Origin: DATNPH01 sp036703315
GTDB lineage: Bacteria > Cyanobacteriota > Cyanobacteriia > Cyanobacteriales > Coleofasciculaceae
Length of the DNA stretch: 31,103 nucleotides
Direction: 5' to 3'
NCBI GenBank assembly: GCA_036703315.1
Contig: DATNPH010000216.1
Span: 1 to 31,103 of the forward strand
Shown here piece after piece: positions 1-6,874 of this stretch. The position numbers and the translations under genes were made by a program. How positions within the stretch are numbered: position 1 is the first letter of the stretch; each line of letters begins with the position of its first letter. The notes under the pieces were generated by a model. It had not been told where the DNA came from and did not search any database. It saw only the letters and a list, made by a program, of their open reading frames with translations.

Positions 1-37
1 AGAAATTGGCAGACTTAGAGAAGTAAAATCACGGGTT

Positions 38-180
38 CGCTGCCAAATCCGCCCGGAAATTAATTTCCGGGCTAACAGCTTAAGTCCACTAAAGTGGACT
101 GAAATCTACATCAAGCAAACATTTAGTCCTCTTGAGAGGACTTGACCTATGAGCCAGGGAATTAATTCCCTGGCGGCTGG
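38..180. repeat. Multi-hairpin intergenic repeat, copy 1
   Basis: Four consecutive perfect palindromes lie at 51-72, 83-100, 125-142 and 153-174. The second is AGTCCACTAAAGTGGACT and the third AGTCCTCTTGAGAGGACT; the outer two are 22-nt palindromes centred on TTAA. The order and spacing recur at 1036-1155, where stems 1 and 2 have different but still fully paired sequences. The role is unknown. It could be a non-autonomous mobile or structured repeat. Confidence 0.75.
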
Positions 181-242
181 GTGGGTAGACGTAATATGTG
201 AGCTAAAAAATAACTTAGATAATTAAAAGGAGGGATAAACTC

Positions 243-284
243 ATGACTACGCGTGAATTGAATATCAATCCAGATAGTATCTGA
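243..284 (+). CDS. Possible 13-residue leader or micropeptide ORF
   Basis: A 14-codon frame (MTTRELNINPDSI, then TGA) follows a strong Shine-Dalgarno, AGGAGG at 228-233, with about 9 nt to the ATG. A terminator-like hairpin lies 60 nt downstream at 345-368. It could be a leader peptide, a truncated remnant of a longer gene, or chance. I recognise no family. The support is only the ribosome-binding site and the short unit structure. Confidence 0.25.
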   Translation: MTTRELNINPDSI

Positions 285-344
285 GTGAAGCGAGGCGATC
301 GCATAATCCCCAAGAACTTACACACTATTCTCACTAACCCATAG

Positions 345-376
345 ACCCCACTTTATCCAAAATGGGGTTTACTTCT
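345..376 (+). terminator. Terminator-like hairpin
   Basis: ACCCCACTTT (345-354) pairs with AAAATGGGGT (359-368) over a 4-nt loop with one C/A mismatch. A broken T-rich stretch follows. It would end a short transcript carrying the 13-codon ORF at 243-284. Confidence 0.4.
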
Positions 377-507
377 TATGGGTATTTTTTCACTTATTTC
401 AATCCGTAATTTCTCGTAAACTATTTTTTTTGTTTTGTAGCAAAAATAACTTGCTTATACTTAAATAAGCTAGTACAATGATATTGTTGCAACAGCAACG
501 GGTCAGA

Positions 508-544
508 AGCCAACCCCGGCACCGTGGAAAGTCAAGGGTTGGCT
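508..544 (+). promoter_or_regulatory. Structured 5' leader hairpin upstream of the 60-aa ORF
   Basis: AGCCAACCC (508-516) pairs perfectly with GGGTTGGCT (536-544). The pairing extends outward (CAG at 505-507, CTG at 544-547) with a single bulged A. The 19-nt loop is GC-rich. It ends about 35 nt before the ATG at 579, so it would lie in the leader of that gene. No known riboswitch class was recognised. Confidence 0.35.
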
Positions 545-578
545 CTGGCTCCAACACTCAGAAGGAGTCAAATTTATT

Positions 579-761
579 ATGACCAAAAAACAATGCTTTA
601 AGCCTTGGGCAGTTGTGCGTCAACTGCCTAATCTGAAATGGTTAATCATTGCCCGCTATCGCTCTCGCTCCGATGCAGACGGACATCTTCTGTTGCTGCG
701 TCAGCGAGTCCCCAACCTCCGATTTAATGTTGTCTTCGATCTGCTTGATTCCAAGCAATGA
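579..761 (+). CDS. Small basic conserved-looking hypothetical protein (60 aa)
   Basis: The ORF encodes a 60-residue soluble, basic protein. It begins MTKKQCFKPWAVVRQLPN and continues with a segment rich in Arg and Leu (ARYRSRSDADGHLLLLRQR). The ATG is preceded by AGAAGGAG about 9 nt upstream, a good ribosome-binding site. The sequence reads like the short plasmid- and chromosome-borne hypotheticals common in cyanobacteria, with alternating hydrophobic and charged residues, one Cys and no membrane segment. No function can be assigned. It stands alone, with repeat-rich DNA on both sides and a hairpin leader upstream. The good ribosome-binding site argues for a real gene. Confidence 0.6.
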   Translation: MTKKQCFKPWAVVRQLPNLKWLIIARYRSRSDADGHLLLLRQRVPNLRFNVVFDLLDSKQ

Positions 762-1314
762 CTCCTGTAACTAGGGTTATCATGCTAAAGCCTACAACTG
801 GAGCATCATACTCAGGCAGTTAGAAAACTTTGTTGGCAAAATAAAAATTTAACCCCCTTCCCTGCAAGGGAAGGGGGAACCAGATTCCCCTCTCCAGCAA
901 GGCTACCGTATATACACATCTCTGGGTGAGGTGCAAAATACTGCTTGATCCCCCTCGCATCAGAGTAAAACAGGGGGCCGTTGAGAAAATTCTCCCCCCT
1001 TTTTAAGGCAGGGCTGATTCGTTTTCCCGAAACCCGCCGGGAGTTTAAACTCCCGGCTAATAGCCAAAGTCGTCTTTAGACGACTCAAATAGTGATTTTC
1101 AGTCCTCTTGAGAGGACTTGATTCTATGAGACAGGGGTTTTAAAGGGTGGCGGACTCTGGCTTTGCGAGAATGAATCAGCCCCCCTTTTTAAGGGGGGCT
1201 GGGGGGGATCAAAACGGTGCAAGACTCGTTTAGGAGACTTCTGTATACGCCGTAGCGTGCAAGGAGAGGAGCTGGCGAGAGGTCAGGCGTAACAGCAAAT
1301 TAACCGCTAGCCCT
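762..1314. repeat. Intergenic repeat cluster without genes
   Basis: No credible ORF is present. The stretch holds stacked palindromes: CCCCCTTCCCT/AGGGAAGGGGG at 853-877 (11-bp perfect stem), a second copy of the four-hairpin element at 1036-1155 bracketed by GGGCTGATTC (1011-1020) and GAATCAGCCC (1173-1182), and AGCCCCCCTT/AAGGGGGGCT at 1178-1200. GC-rich repeats of the last kind are widespread in cyanobacterial spacers. The mosaic suggests repeated insertion into a permissive spacer. Confidence 0.7.
1011..1182. repeat. Multi-hairpin intergenic repeat, copy 2
   Basis: Palindromes at 1036-1057 (22 nt), 1068-1085 (AGTCGTCTTTAGACGACT) and 1101-1118 (AGTCCTCTTGAGAGGACT) match the first three hairpins of the copy at 51-174 in order and size. 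The fourth (about 1131-1155) has lost its right arm. The third hairpin is identical in both copies; the first two differ with complementary changes in both arms. The element is bounded by a 10-bp inverted repeat, GGGCTGATTC/GAATCAGCCC. Confidence 0.7.
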
Positions 1315-2034
1315 TCATCGACAATAAGCTAAATTGCTTACTGTTTCTGTAATCAAACTATGGGAGATCCAACCCCTGGCAGGTGCTGAAATTTCTACCC
1401 AATCACGTTCGCCAACAGTTCTGGTCGTTGGAGGATTTGTGGTCAAGGTGACCCGTCCTTGATATCCTACCCCACCAACCACAGCAGCTTGAGTACTGGG
1501 TTCTCGGCGAATCGCCAGACCTTGCGGCGGTTTGATCACTCGACGGCAAAGGTTTTGATTTGTAGTGGTGGCAGGGCTGCTAGTTGGACTGGGAGCCGTT
1601 GTCGGGCTGCTAGCTGGACTGGGAGCCGTTGTCGGGCTGCTAGCTGGACTGGGAGTGGTTGCAGGAGTTCTAGTTGGACTGGGAGTGGTTGCAGGAGTTC
1701 TAGCTGGACTGGGAGTGGTTGCAGGAGTTCTAGTTGGGCTTGGAGCCGTTGTCGGGCTGCTAGCTGGACTGGGAGTGGTTGCAGGAGTTCTAGTTGGGCT
1801 TGGAACCGTTATCGGGCTGCTAGCTGGACTGGGAGTGGTTGCAGGAGTTCTAGTTGGACTTGGAGCCGTTGTCGGGCTGCTAGTTGGACTGGGAGATACT
1901 TGTGCCAGTTTCAAGCTCCCTGGAGAGGTTGTGATGTTAGTGTTGGCGATCGCAGGAGCAATGACTCCAGTAGAGGCGATCGCTATCACAGCCAAAAGAT
2001 TAACAGACTTACCTAATCGATTCATTCTTTCCAT
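1315..2034 (-). CDS. Secreted Pro/Thr/Ser-repeat protein with C-terminal SH3-like domain
   Basis: The predicted product is 239 aa. Residues 1-30 look like a signal peptide: basic MERMNRLGK, then a hydrophobic core ending near AIA-NT. Residues 48-157 are eleven decapeptide units of two alternating types, PSPTRTPATT and PSPASSPTTA. Residues about 160-239 form an SH3b-like domain (IRREPSTQAAVVGGV, WVEISAPARGWISHSLI) with two Cys, typical of bacterial envelope proteins. The start at 2034 is chosen because GAGGAG lies about 7 nt upstream and the signal peptide begins there; the open frame extends to 2283 but that part overlaps trmFO. It is probably exported or wall-associated, with the repeat acting as a flexible linker. 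The DNA repeat leaves long spurious frames open on the opposite strand. Confidence 0.8.
   Translation of the reverse strand: MERMNRLGKSVNLLAVIAIASTGVIAPAIANTNITTSPGSLKLAQVSPSPTSSPTTAPSPTRTPATTPSPASSPITVPSPTRTPATTPSPASSPTTAPSPTRTPATTPSPARTPATTPSPTRTPATTPSPASSPTTAPSPASSPTTAPSPTSSPATTTNQNLCRRVIKPPQGLAIRREPSTQAAVVGGVGYQGRVTLTTNPPTTRTVGERDWVEISAPARGWISHSLITETVSNLAYCR
1564..1893 (-). repeat. 30-bp coding tandem repeat, eleven units
   Basis: Eleven 30-bp units encode the decapeptides PSP(T/A)(S/R)(S/T)P(T/A)T(T/A/V). Two unit types interleave irregularly, implying unit shuffling by unequal recombination or slippage. The 30-bp period keeps three frames open here, including frames on the plus strand that are almost certainly non-coding. 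Confidence 0.9.
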
Positions 2035-2104
2035 AAAATTCAACTCCTCACTCAATAATTCAGATTTGAGCGAATGGGTAAATCCTACAACCAGATGACT
2101 CAAC

Positions 2105-3463
2105 TCAAGCAGCAGATACCCGTAATCCCCTATTCCAATTATCAAGATCGGCAAGGGAGCGATCGCGATACATCCCATATCGCTCTTGCTTACTCTTAAT
2201 CCGCATCGGCAACGGTGGCAAGATCCCGAAATTCGGAGGCATCGGTTGAAAATGCTTCGGTGATGCCGAACTAATAAACTCAAACAGCGCCCCCATCATC
2301 GTCGCAGCTGGAAGCGTAACAGGTTCCAATCCCAATACCAGCCGCGCCGCATTCGTCCCCGCCAGCCAACCCCCAGCTGTTGCTGCCGTGTAACTTTCCG
2401 TACCGACCAATTGACCCGCTGCCAACAACGTCGGGCGTTTCTTAAATTGCAGCGTCGGGTGCAATAACTCAGGAGCATTCAGGAACGTATTGCGGTGCAT
2501 CACGCCCATCCGCACAAACTCCGCATTTTCCAAACCCGGAATCAGCCGAAATACCCGTTTCTGCTCACCCCAGCGCAAATTCGTTTGGAATCCTACCATA
2601 TTCCACAGCTGCCCCGCCTTATCTTCTTGGCGAAGCTGTACCACCGCATAAGGACGTTTGCTCTGATTTTCTGGGGCGCGAAAATCTCCCTCACGGGCAT
2701 CAAAAAGCCCCACCGGCTTCAAGGGACCATAACGCATCGTATCTTCCCCTCGCCGCGCCATCTCTTCAATCGGCAGGCAACCTTCAAAGAACTTAGCCGT
2801 TTCTTGCTCAAAGTCTTTCAATTGTGCCTTCTCGGCTGCACAAAGTTCCTGCCAAAAGTGAAGATACTGCTCCTTACTCATCGGACAATTGAGATAAGCG
2901 GCTTCGCCTTTGTCGTAGCGCGACGCCATAAAGGCAATGTCTCGGTTAATCGATTCCCCGACCACAATCGGACTAGCCGCATCAAAAAAGCTGAAATATT
3001 CCATGCCCGTGAAGCGTTGCAAGTCTTCGGTCAAAGCTGGGCTAGTCAAGGGTCCAGTTGTCAGCACAACAACCCCTTCGGCCGGAATTTGCTCAACTTC
3101 CTCCCGCCGCAACTCAATCAACGGATGACTCGCCAAAGTTTGGGTTAATTGACAGCTAAATACACCCCTATCCACCGCTAATGCCCCACCCGCCGGGACA
3201 GCATGTTCATCTGCTTTGCGAATAATAATCGAGCCTAGACGACGGAGTTCTTCATGCAACAGACCAGACGCGCGATCGCTCGACTGGGCACCAAAAGAAT
3301 TACTACATACCAATTCTGCCAGTTCCCCAGTGTGATGAGCAGGACTTGTTCGCACGGGTCGCATCTCGTGCAGTACCACAGGTACTCCCGCTTGAGCAAT
3401 CTGCCACGCCGCTTCCGTACCAGCTAGTCCGCCACCGATCACATGAATCATCTGCTTTTCCAT
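2105..3463 (-). CDS. trmFO: TrmFO, folate/FAD-dependent tRNA (uracil-54-C5) methyltransferase
   Basis: This cytosolic flavoprotein methylates U54 in the tRNA T-loop to ribothymidine, using methylenetetrahydrofolate as carbon donor and FADH2 as reductant. The Rossmann FAD motif IHVIGGGLAGTEAAWQIA is at the N-terminus. The family-specific block ELAELVCSNSFGAQSSD carries the conserved Cys, and the C-terminal ERYGMYRDRSLADLDNW is a TrmFO signature. The length, about 452 aa, is normal. The frame is open to a GTG at 3475, but the ATG at 3463 (MEKQMIHVIGGG) has GGAG 11 nt and AAAGGG 3 nt upstream and is a more usual family start. An ATG at 3451 is also possible. The upstream neighbour is an unrelated FHA gene, so an operon is not obvious. 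Confidence 0.95.
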   Translation of the reverse strand: MEKQMIHVIGGGLAGTEAAWQIAQAGVPVVLHEMRPVRTSPAHHTGELAELVCSNSFGAQSSDRASGLLHEELRRLGSIIIRKADEHAVPAGGALAVDRGVFSCQLTQTLASHPLIELRREEVEQIPAEGVVVLTTGPLTSPALTEDLQRFTGMEYFSFFDAASPIVVGESINRDIAFMASRYDKGEAAYLNCPMSKEQYLHFWQELCAAEKAQLKDFEQETAKFFEGCLPIEEMARRGEDTMRYGPLKPVGLFDAREGDFRAPENQSKRPYAVVQLRQEDKAGQLWNMVGFQTNLRWGEQKRVFRLIPGLENAEFVRMGVMHRNTFLNAPELLHPTLQFKKRPTLLAAGQLVGTESYTAATAGGWLAGTNAARLVLGLEPVTLPAATMMGALFEFISSASPKHFQPMPPNFGILPPLPMRIKSKQERYGMYRDRSLADLDNWNRGLRVSAA

Positions 3464-3650
3464 ATCCCTTTGCACTCCTACCGCTTCTCAGGGCGTGGAA
3501 TTCTCTAGCAATGCTTTTGAGCCTTAGAGCCCAGCCTCCTGTTCAGCACAAGTGTTGCTCTCTTTGGTAGGTTTTCAAGTACGTCAGCTAGAGTATACGC
3601 TACGCGATCGCCAAACACTTCCTCTTCGCGCCGCTTGTTTCCTAAGCCTT

Positions 3651-4133
3651 CTATTTTCCCGATTCCTCAATCATGCCAGGGTCAATTAGCGTGATGTCAA
3701 ATGGATCGAGAGGTCCAGTCAGCCGCCGATATTCTGCACTCACCCCAGGACCGAATATAATCTTATCCCCATGTTCCAGCTCGTGGGCTGGAAGTTTCCG
3801 ACCATTAACCAAGATTCCGTTAGCACTGAGCTGACCTTGAAGGTTACCATCGACAATCTGATAATTGTAGTTGCCGTCCTCTCGCCGTTGCTGCACCAAA
3901 GTGGCGTGTCGGCGAGAAACAAACATTGAGTACAGACGGATATTACAGCTTGAGTCTCTGCCGATAGAATACCTATCTCCTGCCAAGGGATACTCTCTAG
4001 TTCCCTTGTCGTCTTCAACTATCAACAAATGAACCTCCTGGGGTTCGGAAGGCTCTGAAAACTTTGTACTTAAACCGATTGGTGGGATATTTTTTGAGAA
4101 TTGATGAAATTGAGAGGTTTCGGCTTCAGGCAT
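3651..4133 (-). CDS. FHA-domain phosphothreonine-binding protein
   Basis: A soluble protein of about 160 aa whose body is one forkhead-associated domain, a phosphothreonine-recognition module. Numbered from the upstream GTG at 4139, the core motifs are present in order: GR at 60-61 (YSIGRDSSCNIRL), SRRH at 75-78 and NGILVNG at 107-113, followed by ELEHGDKIIFG. The first 35 residues are polar and probably disordered. The start could be the GTG at 4139 or the ATG at 4133; neither has a strong ribosome-binding site, and I list the ATG. FHA proteins usually act with Ser/Thr kinases, but none is encoded here, so the partner is unknown. The closest neighbours, trmFO and the site-2 protease, do not point to a pathway. 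Confidence 0.85.
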   Translation of the reverse strand: MPEAETSQFHQFSKNIPPIGLSTKFSEPSEPQEVHLLIVEDDKGTREYPLAGDRYSIGRDSSCNIRLYSMFVSRRHATLVQQRREDGNYNYQIVDGNLQGQLSANGILVNGRKLPAHELEHGDKIIFGPGVSAEYRRLTGPLDPFDITLIDPGMIEESGK

Positions 4134-4444
4134 TTTCACGATTTATCCATGGATAAAGAAAATAAATATCGGCGTGGAGTGAAGCGAGAACCGGAGCGTA
4201 CACACAGCACGTCCTTGTTTCAAGCCTCCGGATTACTCCGTGAGGGAATTCTCCCCCTTTCCCTCTCTACCCCTCATCCCAGTAACGGTGTAACCACCAA
4301 CCTTTGAAAGGAGGAGACGGTATGTCAGCTGTTAAGACGGTCATTGGCTCACAAAATTTTTGAAGATTCTGTCCATAATTTCTGTGATAACTCAGCTTAA
4401 CTGAAATAATATTGCCCTTAACCCTTAACCCTTGAGATCTTTAC
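4134..4444. other. Gene-poor spacer with a strong Shine-Dalgarno and a 13-codon ORF
   Basis: Between the FHA gene and the M50 protease no full gene is visible. At 4322-4363 a 13-residue frame (MSAVKTVIGSQNF) follows AAAGGAGG at 4307-4314. The Shine-Dalgarno itself lies in the palindrome CCTTTGAAAGG (4302-4312). The rest is pyrimidine-rich and featureless. Confidence 0.4.
4322..4363 (+). CDS. Possible 13-residue micropeptide ORF
   Basis: The frame is ATG to TGA, 14 codons (MSAVKTVIGSQNF), behind a near-perfect AAAGGAGG at 4307-4314. The Shine-Dalgarno can pair with the preceding CCTTT, which could gate translation. It has the same length and strong ribosome-binding site as the ORF at 243-284 but no sequence similarity. 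It may be chance or the remnant of a larger gene. Confidence 0.2.
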   Translation: MSAVKTVIGSQNF

Positions 4445-5938
4445 TCACATATTTAATAGTTGAGTAATACTACCGGGTGATGGTAAAACAATTGCCACTA
4501 GAATCACTAAAACTAGTAATCCCCAAAAATCACGCCAGTTGTCAAGCTCTGAGACATCATTCAGAGCCGGTTCATCTGCTACTGGAAGGAATAATAAGAT
4601 AATTGCCCAAAGCAGCAAATCTTGCTCAACTAATCCTCGTAACAGCACTAAAAACCGAGTAATCTGACCAATTACGGCACCCGTTCTTTGCCCAAACATT
4701 GCGTGGACAATATGACCACCATCAAGTTGCCCTACTGGCATTAAATTGAAAGCTGTCACTACCAAACCAATGTAACCAGCAACGGCTACAGGATGCAGAT
4801 CAATTGCCGTTCGCGTCGTCAATTGACCACCCAAGGCCCACTTACTCAGCAGGGTTAGCAAGAAGGAAAATCTGGGATTAAGGGAATCAAAATTCAACAA
4901 CCCTGAAGCATCAGAAAGAGGAACAACCTGGGAGTGAGCCAGTCCCCAAATCAGTAGCGGTATCGTTACAACAAAGCCTGCTAGCGGTCCAGCTATCCCA
5001 ATATCGAATAAAGCTTTACGGTTCGGCACAGGCGATCGCATCTGGATAAACGCTCCAAATGTCCCCAAGAAAAACGGCACAGGGATAAAGTAAGGGAGCG
5101 TTGTGCGCACTTTGTACAGCCTTGACGCTACGTAATGACCCAGTTCATGGATGCTTAGAATTGCCATCAGCGCGATCGCATAGGGCAGTCCTTGCAGTAA
5201 AACTGCTGGGTTAGATTCCACCTGTTTAGCAGGAACTCCAGCAATCTCAGCCCCAATCACGGTAGTTGTCAACAACGTAACTAACAAAAGTCCTAAGGCT
5301 AAAAGCGGTCGTGTTGTGGCTTCAGGAGGATGCTCTGCTTTCCGTTGGGATTGGGGATTAGGAACCAAAGCAAAGAACGGGTTGCCACTGAAACCTTCTT
5401 GAAAGATCACAAAAAAGCGATCGCCAAATTCTGCTTCAATATTTTCTCGCACAGTCTGGTATGCTGTCTCTGGGTTTGTGCGCAGCTTGCCACGACACAA
5501 TACAGCTTGGGGTCGATATTCAACATTTTGTAGATAGTAAACTCCCCAGGGAAAACAATTTCTCAGTTCAGTTTCTTCCTGTTTACTGATTGGACGCAGC
5601 TTTGATTCCTCTTGTGTGGGTGACCCTGTTTGACTTGCCCCTGGGATGTCACTTGTCTGCTCAGTTGCCTTAGTTGCTGACGGGTTAGGTTCTTGCCGTC
5701 CCCACTGAATCAGCAGCCAGTATAACAGTGGACAAACCACAAACAAGCTAAGCATAATGGCTGGTGATATCGGTTTGCCCTCACCATAGATCAGAGTCCA
5801 GGTACTCCAAACCAGCGCTGGTGTCATCATCACCAGCCACAATAGCCAAACTGGTGTCCGGGTAAGCGTCGCAACACTGCGCTTGACAATGAAGTAGGTG
5901 ATAAGACCCAGTAGAATTAGGAGAAACCAGAGTTCCAT
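4445..5938 (-). CDS. Site-2 protease family (M50) intramembrane metalloprotease
   Basis: A 497-aa polytopic membrane protein of the S2P/M50 family, related to the cyanobacterial and chloroplast EGY-type proteases. The zinc site is intact: HELGH at residues 264-268 inside a hydrophobic helix, and the third ligand in NLMPVGQLDGG (Asp406). Two N-terminal hydrophobic segments (about 1-17 and 30-50) and a third (about 58-78) precede a soluble region (about 82-205). A transmembrane segment at about 210-230 follows, then the catalytic core and C-terminal helices. Members cleave membrane-bound regulators such as anti-sigma factors; the substrate here is unknown. The start MELWFLLILLGL fits an inserted first helix, although no clear ribosome-binding site is present. 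No PDZ domain is visible, as is usual for the EGY-like branch. Confidence 0.9.
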   Translation of the reverse strand: MELWFLLILLGLITYFIVKRSVATLTRTPVWLLWLVMMTPALVWSTWTLIYGEGKPISPAIMLSLFVVCPLLYWLLIQWGRQEPNPSATKATEQTSDIPGASQTGSPTQEESKLRPISKQEETELRNCFPWGVYYLQNVEYRPQAVLCRGKLRTNPETAYQTVRENIEAEFGDRFFVIFQEGFSGNPFFALVPNPQSQRKAEHPPEATTRPLLALGLLLVTLLTTTVIGAEIAGVPAKQVESNPAVLLQGLPYAIALMAILSIHELGHYVASRLYKVRTTLPYFIPVPFFLGTFGAFIQMRSPVPNRKALFDIGIAGPLAGFVVTIPLLIWGLAHSQVVPLSDASGLLNFDSLNPRFSFLLTLLSKWALGGQLTTRTAIDLHPVAVAGYIGLVVTAFNLMPVGQLDGGHIVHAMFGQRTGAVIGQITRFLVLLRGLVEQDLLLWAIILLFLPVADEPALNDVSELDNWRDFWGLLVLVILVAIVLPSPGSITQLLNM

Positions 5939-6148
5939 GATGTATAGATCACAATTGGTGTAAAGGAGCGAGCTTGACGAAAACTAGAGAATTTCGAATT
6001 TTGGCTCCAAGGATTTTGGATTGAAATCCTACGGAGGAATTCAAGTGCTGGAAATGTAGTTAAAAAACAACTGTTCAAATGGGTCAATCTAAAATCAAAA
6101 ATTGTAGAGTCCCTACAGTTCGCTAAAATCTACAGGTATACAACCATT

Positions 6149-6856
6149 GTGCAACCTGATTTACCACAAAAGGGTAGCTTCATTCCTCCTCAAAGTTCAC
6201 CATCAAATAGGCAAGTTGCGGTAATCAAACTACCGCGTCCCCTCCTTAAAACCATTTTTGCCTTTCCACCCAATCGAGATACATTGGGTGGCACAGCTTA
6301 TCTTATTGTAGAAAATACCGTTAACCTCTTGATCGATTGTCCCGCTTGGAATGAAACCAACGAGCAGTTCTTACGAGAGCAGGGAGGAGTATCGTTAATC
6401 TTGCTGACTCATCGAGGCGGCATTGGCAGAGCACAGGAAATTCAGAAAACTTTTGGTTGCCAAATCCTCATTCAAGAACAAGAAGCCTACCTGCTGCCAG
6501 GGTCAGACGTAATGCCATTTCAGCACGAGTTTACACTTACGGCAAGCTGCTTTGCCATCTGGACACCGGGTCACTCTCCTGGTTCATCTTGCCTTTACTA
6601 CACGGCTGCCGGTGGTGTTCTATTTTCTGGGCGTCATTTGCTACCCAACCAACAGGGAGAACCCGTGCCCCTACGGACATCAAAAACCTTCCACTGGCGT
6701 CGTCAGATTGAGAGTGTAAAGTTGCTAATTGAGCGCTTCACCCCTGAAACGTTAAGTTACATCTGCCCTGGTGCAAATACTGGTGGGTTGCGAGGTAAAG
6801 GCGTGATTGATCGAGCCTATCATCGGTTAGCACAGCTAGATTTAGACAAGCTGTAG
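6149..6856 (+). CDS. MBL-fold protein with degenerate metal site
   Basis: A 235-aa soluble protein with the metallo-beta-lactamase fold: LIVENTVNLLIDCP (strand pair), LILLTHRGGIGR, WTPGHSPGSSCLYY and VLFSGRHLLP align with the family's motifs 1-4. The catalytic HxHxDH motif, however, is HRGGIGR (from His88), and the bridging Asp of the usual GD is Arg (SGR). Only His88 and His142 remain, so a dinuclear zinc or iron centre is unlikely. The start is a GTG at 6149; no better in-frame ATG exists. It lies 18 bp before the NagZ-like gene on the same strand, so the two are probably co-transcribed. It may bind nucleic acid, ligand or protein rather than hydrolyse. I believe similar degenerate proteins occur in other cyanobacteria, but could not check. 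Confidence 0.8.
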   Translation: MQPDLPQKGSFIPPQSSPSNRQVAVIKLPRPLLKTIFAFPPNRDTLGGTAYLIVENTVNLLIDCPAWNETNEQFLREQGGVSLILLTHRGGIGRAQEIQKTFGCQILIQEQEAYLLPGSDVMPFQHEFTLTASCFAIWTPGHSPGSSCLYYTAAGGVLFSGRHLLPNQQGEPVPLRTSKTFHWRRQIESVKLLIERFTPETLSYICPGANTGGLRGKGVIDRAYHRLAQLDLDKL

Positions 6857-6874
6857 AGTCACAGGAAAAGCATT

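Noticed and set aside
6..48. Possible tRNA end suggested by GGGTTCG near 34-40
   Set aside because: No cloverleaf can be drawn. The TTGGCAG/CTGCCAA pairing is just another hairpin next to the repeat element.
51..174. CRISPR-like array
   Set aside because: The repeats are palindromes of different sequence without equal spacers, and there are no cas genes in the window.
1459..2098. Two long plus-strand frames (185 and 177 codons) rich in Gly/Val/Leu or Ser/Trp
   Set aside because: They are shadows of the 30-bp tandem repeat in the minus-strand gene. The period keeps all frames open, and they lack ribosome-binding sites.
2495..3148. 217-codon plus-strand frame opposite trmFO
   Set aside because: trmFO is unmistakable on the minus strand; the antisense frame has no recognisable motif.
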